Below, piece after piece: positions 61,829 through 64,000 of a DNA stretch of 64,000 bases. The notes below the pieces were generated by a model. It was not told the origin of the DNA. It searched no databases and worked only from the letters and a program-made list of their open reading frames with translations. Both the position numbers and the translations under genes were made by a program. Source of the stretch: Bacillota bacterium (lineage in GTDB: Bacteria; Bacillota; Clostridia; Oscillospirales; Ruminococcaceae); contig JAEZTV010000022.1 in the NCBI GenBank assembly GCA_023421245.1, positions 1 through 64,000 of the forward strand, written 5' to 3'. The number at the start of each line of letters is the position of its first letter. The first letter of the stretch is position 1.

Positions 61829-62074
61829 ATGAACGAACCGACCATTTCCTTTTCCATTCACGACGACAAACAGGTCGAGATGAAAAAAATCCTTACCACC
61901 ATTTACGATGCTCTGCGTCAAAAGGGCTACAACCCCATCAACCAGATCGTCGGGTACATCCTTTCCGAGGACCCTACCTATATCACCACACATAACAATG
62001 CGCGCAGCCTGATTCGCCGCATTGACCGTGACGAGCTTCTGCAGGCTCTGGTCAAGGCGTATCTGGACGATTGA
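61829..62074 (+). CDS. ireB: IreB family regulatory phosphoprotein
   Basis: An 81-aa UPF0297/IreB protein. In Enterococcus IreB is a small dimeric substrate of the PASTA kinase IreK and affects cephalosporin tolerance. The product has MNEPTISFSIHDD at the start (N-terminal Thr5 is a candidate phospho-site) and the family core QKGYNPINQIVGYILSEDP and YITTHNNARSLIRRIDRDE. AAAGGAGG (61814-61821) fits ATG 61829. The usual partner ruvX/yqgF is not downstream here. Confidence 0.93.
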   Translation: MNEPTISFSIHDDKQVEMKKILTTIYDALRQKGYNPINQIVGYILSEDPTYITTHNNARSLIRRIDRDELLQALVKAYLDD

Positions 62075-62097
62075 TTGCGCTTTTGTTGTATTCTTAG

Positions 62098-62150
62098 TAA
62101 AGCGGTCTGTGAAAGAGATTGTTCTTGCGGGCCGCTTTTTTATTTTATCA
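62098..62150 (+). terminator. Intrinsic terminator after ireB
   Basis: AAAGCGG (62100-62106) pairs with CCGCTTT (62133-62139), followed by a TTTTATTTT tract. The loop is long (about 26 nt) and holds further weak pairs. Confidence 0.7.
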
Positions 62151-62293
62151 TCATCCACCCGTACAAAATGCATTATTTGGGAGGATGTAGTAACTGCTTT
62201 GTGTGAATAATGAAGCCGTTCGTTCTCCCGGACCGCCGGCTTGATGATTCTTTCATTATTATATTGATTTATGCTGAAAAGGAGGACTATATA

Positions 62294-62608
62294 ATGTCGG
62301 AAAATACACCCCAGAAGGGAAAGACCCTCACATATCATGGCAAACCGCTTGTGCGCAGCGGAAACATCATTTACTACGGTAACGCCGAGGAAAGGTATAT
62401 GGTAAAGCTTGAAGTTTTAGAAACGAACGAGGTAAACGATATGGAACTTGCAAGCCGTGTAGCGGTAAACCTTGTTCAGTTTGACAACGGAAACCAACGC
62501 ATCGTTAAGCACGGAGAAAGAACAGGCGTGTTCGATGCACTGGATATCGGCAGCATTTGGCTTAGGCGCACCCTGTCTGAGCAAAAGGCGAAAACGGCAA
62601 AGCAATAA
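62294..62608 (+). CDS. Small conserved-looking protein of unknown function
   Basis: A 104-aa, cytoplasmic, beta-rich protein without a signal peptide or transmembrane segment. Central segment: NIIYYGNAEERYMVKLEV, then NLVQFDNGNQRIVKHGER; the last 15 residues are Lys/Ala-rich. I do not recognise a domain. AAAGGAGG (62278-62285) and ATG 62294 are ideal, so it is clearly expressed. It is flanked by terminators on both sides, so it is probably a single-gene unit downstream of ireB. Confidence 0.75.
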   Translation: MSENTPQKGKTLTYHGKPLVRSGNIIYYGNAEERYMVKLEVLETNEVNDMELASRVAVNLVQFDNGNQRIVKHGERTGVFDALDIGSIWLRRTLSEQKAKTAKQ

Positions 62609-62610
62609 GA

Positions 62611-62814
62611 ACCAAAGGGCTTGCACCTTTGGTATGATTGCTCAAAAGGCAGGAATCCTCACATGGATTCCTGCCTTTGTTTATAGCAAGAATACAGGCT
62701 GGACCCCACAAAGGGCGGGGAGAGATTTGAAAAGACAGAAGTGTTGCACGGAAAGTATTTGGGGCGCCCATAGCAGACAAAGCGATAATCACAGTCGTTT
62801 GTGATTATCGCTTT
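62611..62814. terminator. Three tandem hairpins between convergent genes
   Basis: ACCAAAGG/CCTTTGGT (62611-62633), AAAGGCAGGAATCC/GGATTCCTGCCTTT (62645-62678, followed by GTTT), and AAAGCGATAATCAC/GTGATTATCGCTTT (62779-62814, T-rich on both ends). All stems are perfect. The last two can terminate from both directions; no gene is seen in 62609-62886. Confidence 0.75.
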
Positions 62815-62886
62815 GTATATCGGGCTGCTCAGTAACCCATTCTGGCACGTAGCCCTATATGCATCTATATTCAGGTAAAGTCTGCC

Positions 62887-63993
62887 CTAGGTCTTCCAGA
62901 AGCGGATTTTGCCGCTCTTTTGAAAATTGATGGCGACCATCAGCAGCACCGGCAGAAGAATCATTCCCGCTACGCCGAAGTTGACAAGTCCAACGTACAT
63001 GCTCATCAAGGTAAGCAGCGGATGCAGCCCAATGCTCTGCCCGACAATGCGCGGTTCAATGATGTTGCGGATGACGGTAATAATCACATACATTATTAAA
63101 AGCCCAAGGGCCAACTGATAATTGCCTTTTACCAGCTCAATAATAATCCATGGTATAACAATTCCGCCGGTCCCCAGTATGGGAAAGATATCCACAAACG
63201 CAATCAACAAGGCAACCAGTATTGCGGATTCAATCCGCAGGATGGTAAGGCCAATCGAAAGTTCAACGAAGGTGATGGAGATAATAATCAGGTATGCACG
63301 CAGATACTTTAACACGGTATCGACAAGATAGCTTTTGGCATCATACAGCCAGCCGATGTATTTGGCCGGAAGCTGTTTGACGACAAATGCACGAATGCGG
63401 CCGAAATCTAAGCTGATGAACACCGACGACATAATGGTAAATAAAAGAGCAAGCAGAAAGGATGGCAGCCTTGCAGATGCCTGCGCAAGCCATGACATCG
63501 CGCTCTTTGAGGTATTGATGATAAAGTCCTTGAGTGCAGTCATCACGCTGTCCAGCGTTTCCGAGATACTGGGGGAAAGGCCGGAAAAAAACTCCGCAGT
63601 CATATCGTTAATCTTCACAAGCGCAGGTTCAAAGCTGTTGGTATAGGCACTCGGCAGTTTCTCAAACAGCTTCACAACTTCCATGGCAATCCGTGAACCG
63701 GTCAGCCACAGCAGCACGCCCAGCGCGCCATATGCAAGTATGATGACGATAACCGCCCAAAGCTTGCGGTTTCCCTTAAAACGACGGTGCAAAAGCTCCA
63801 CCAACGGTTTGAGGATATACGCGATCAGAAAACCGATTAGAAACGGCATCACCCAAACGGCAACGTATTTTAAGCACAGGTAAATAAGAACAATGATGAT
63901 TGCCCAATAGACAGTATTGATGATAAAAGCCCGGCGCCGCTGAACCTTGTCGATATTCACTGCACAATCAAATCCTTTCTTTTGTGGCATCAT
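62887..63993 (-). CDS. AI-2E family transporter / YtvI-like membrane protein
   Basis: A 368-aa polytopic membrane protein of the AI-2E (PerM) family, with about 7-8 hydrophobic segments. Family segments include VWVMPFLIGFLIAYILKPLV near residue 45, FVDIFPILGTGGIVIPWII and RNIIEPRIVGQSIGLHPLLTL near the C terminus. The group includes the sporulation membrane protein YtvI of Bacillus, which this resembles in length; transport of a quorum signal is not implied. The start is near the window edge: ATG 63993, ATG 63990, or GTG 63960 after AGAAAGGA are possible. Confidence 0.85.
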   Translation of the reverse strand: MMPQKKGFDCAVNIDKVQRRRAFIINTVYWAIIIVLIYLCLKYVAVWVMPFLIGFLIAYILKPLVELLHRRFKGNRKLWAVIVIILAYGALGVLLWLTGSRIAMEVVKLFEKLPSAYTNSFEPALVKINDMTAEFFSGLSPSISETLDSVMTALKDFIINTSKSAMSWLAQASARLPSFLLALLFTIMSSVFISLDFGRIRAFVVKQLPAKYIGWLYDAKSYLVDTVLKYLRAYLIIISITFVELSIGLTILRIESAILVALLIAFVDIFPILGTGGIVIPWIIIELVKGNYQLALGLLIMYVIITVIRNIIEPRIVGQSIGLHPLLTLMSMYVGLVNFGVAGMILLPVLLMVAINFQKSGKIRFWKT

Positions 63994-64000
63994 CCCCTTA

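Overview
The window is a bacterial chromosome segment with dense genes on both strands and about even GC. The informational genes, a T-box leader on pheST, IreB, a fused NadD-YqeK, DUF438/Ric proteins, an FNR-type regulator with four cysteines and sugar-acid catabolism together point to an anaerobic, fibre-using Firmicute of class Clostridia. An Oscillospirales (Ruminococcaceae-like) gut or sludge organism is my best guess; the taxonomy is inference, since no rRNA is present. I see no prophage, insertion sequence, CRISPR array, tRNA or rRNA.

Positions 1-28200 are a long housekeeping block, almost all on the + strand: infC-rpmI-rplT behind a structured leader; an rRNA methyltransferase, dprA, topA, trmFO, a nitrilase-family hydrolase, plsX, rnc, a radical SAM protein, smc, ftsY; then rdgB, yhbY, nadD-yqeK, an LCP-family protein, rsfS, leuS, rpsU (58 aa); then yqeG, an endonuclease IV-like protein, aroQ, a prolidase-type peptidase, efp, a Cys/Asp-rich protein and mnmA. 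Many genes overlap by 1-4 bases or sit close together, which suggests operons.

Positions 28300-33800 hold nagA, a cysteine-free Rrf2 regulator divergent from cysK (a CymR/CysK-like pair), a two-gene acyltransferase operon, and a gene-free stretch with an inverted-repeat element and a tandem repeat. Positions 33774-41037 are a xylan/xylose locus: AraC regulator, intracellular GH3 glycosidase, NodB-type deacetylase, xylA and xylB. Positions 41129-44334 (- strand) are a nitrosative/oxidative stress module: ferredoxin, DUF438-hemerythrin-PAS protein, DUF1858 protein and the Ric di-iron repair protein, with an FNR box upstream and the fnr-like gene next door. Positions 44630-51200 hold uronate catabolism (uxuB, uxuA), a second AraC regulator and two Gfo/Idh oxidoreductases.

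Positions 51446-64000 hold a lipoamide dehydrogenase-like flavoprotein, a small GNAT, a superoxide dismutase, then a - strand group (membrane protein, acpS, NAD(P)HX repair enzyme, lipoprotein), the T-box-controlled pheST operon, ireB, a small unknown protein and an AI-2E/YtvI-type membrane protein.

Most of the window is conventional. The less explained signals are non-coding: a dispersed intergenic repeat family (four copies near 22.4, 29.6, 54.1 and 61.6 kb), a 138-bp element bounded by perfect 13-bp inverted repeats at 33.5 kb, a multi-hairpin leader before leuS that is not a T-box, and a near-perfect 14-bp dyad between araC and the Gfo/Idh operon. No clearly new multi-gene system was found.
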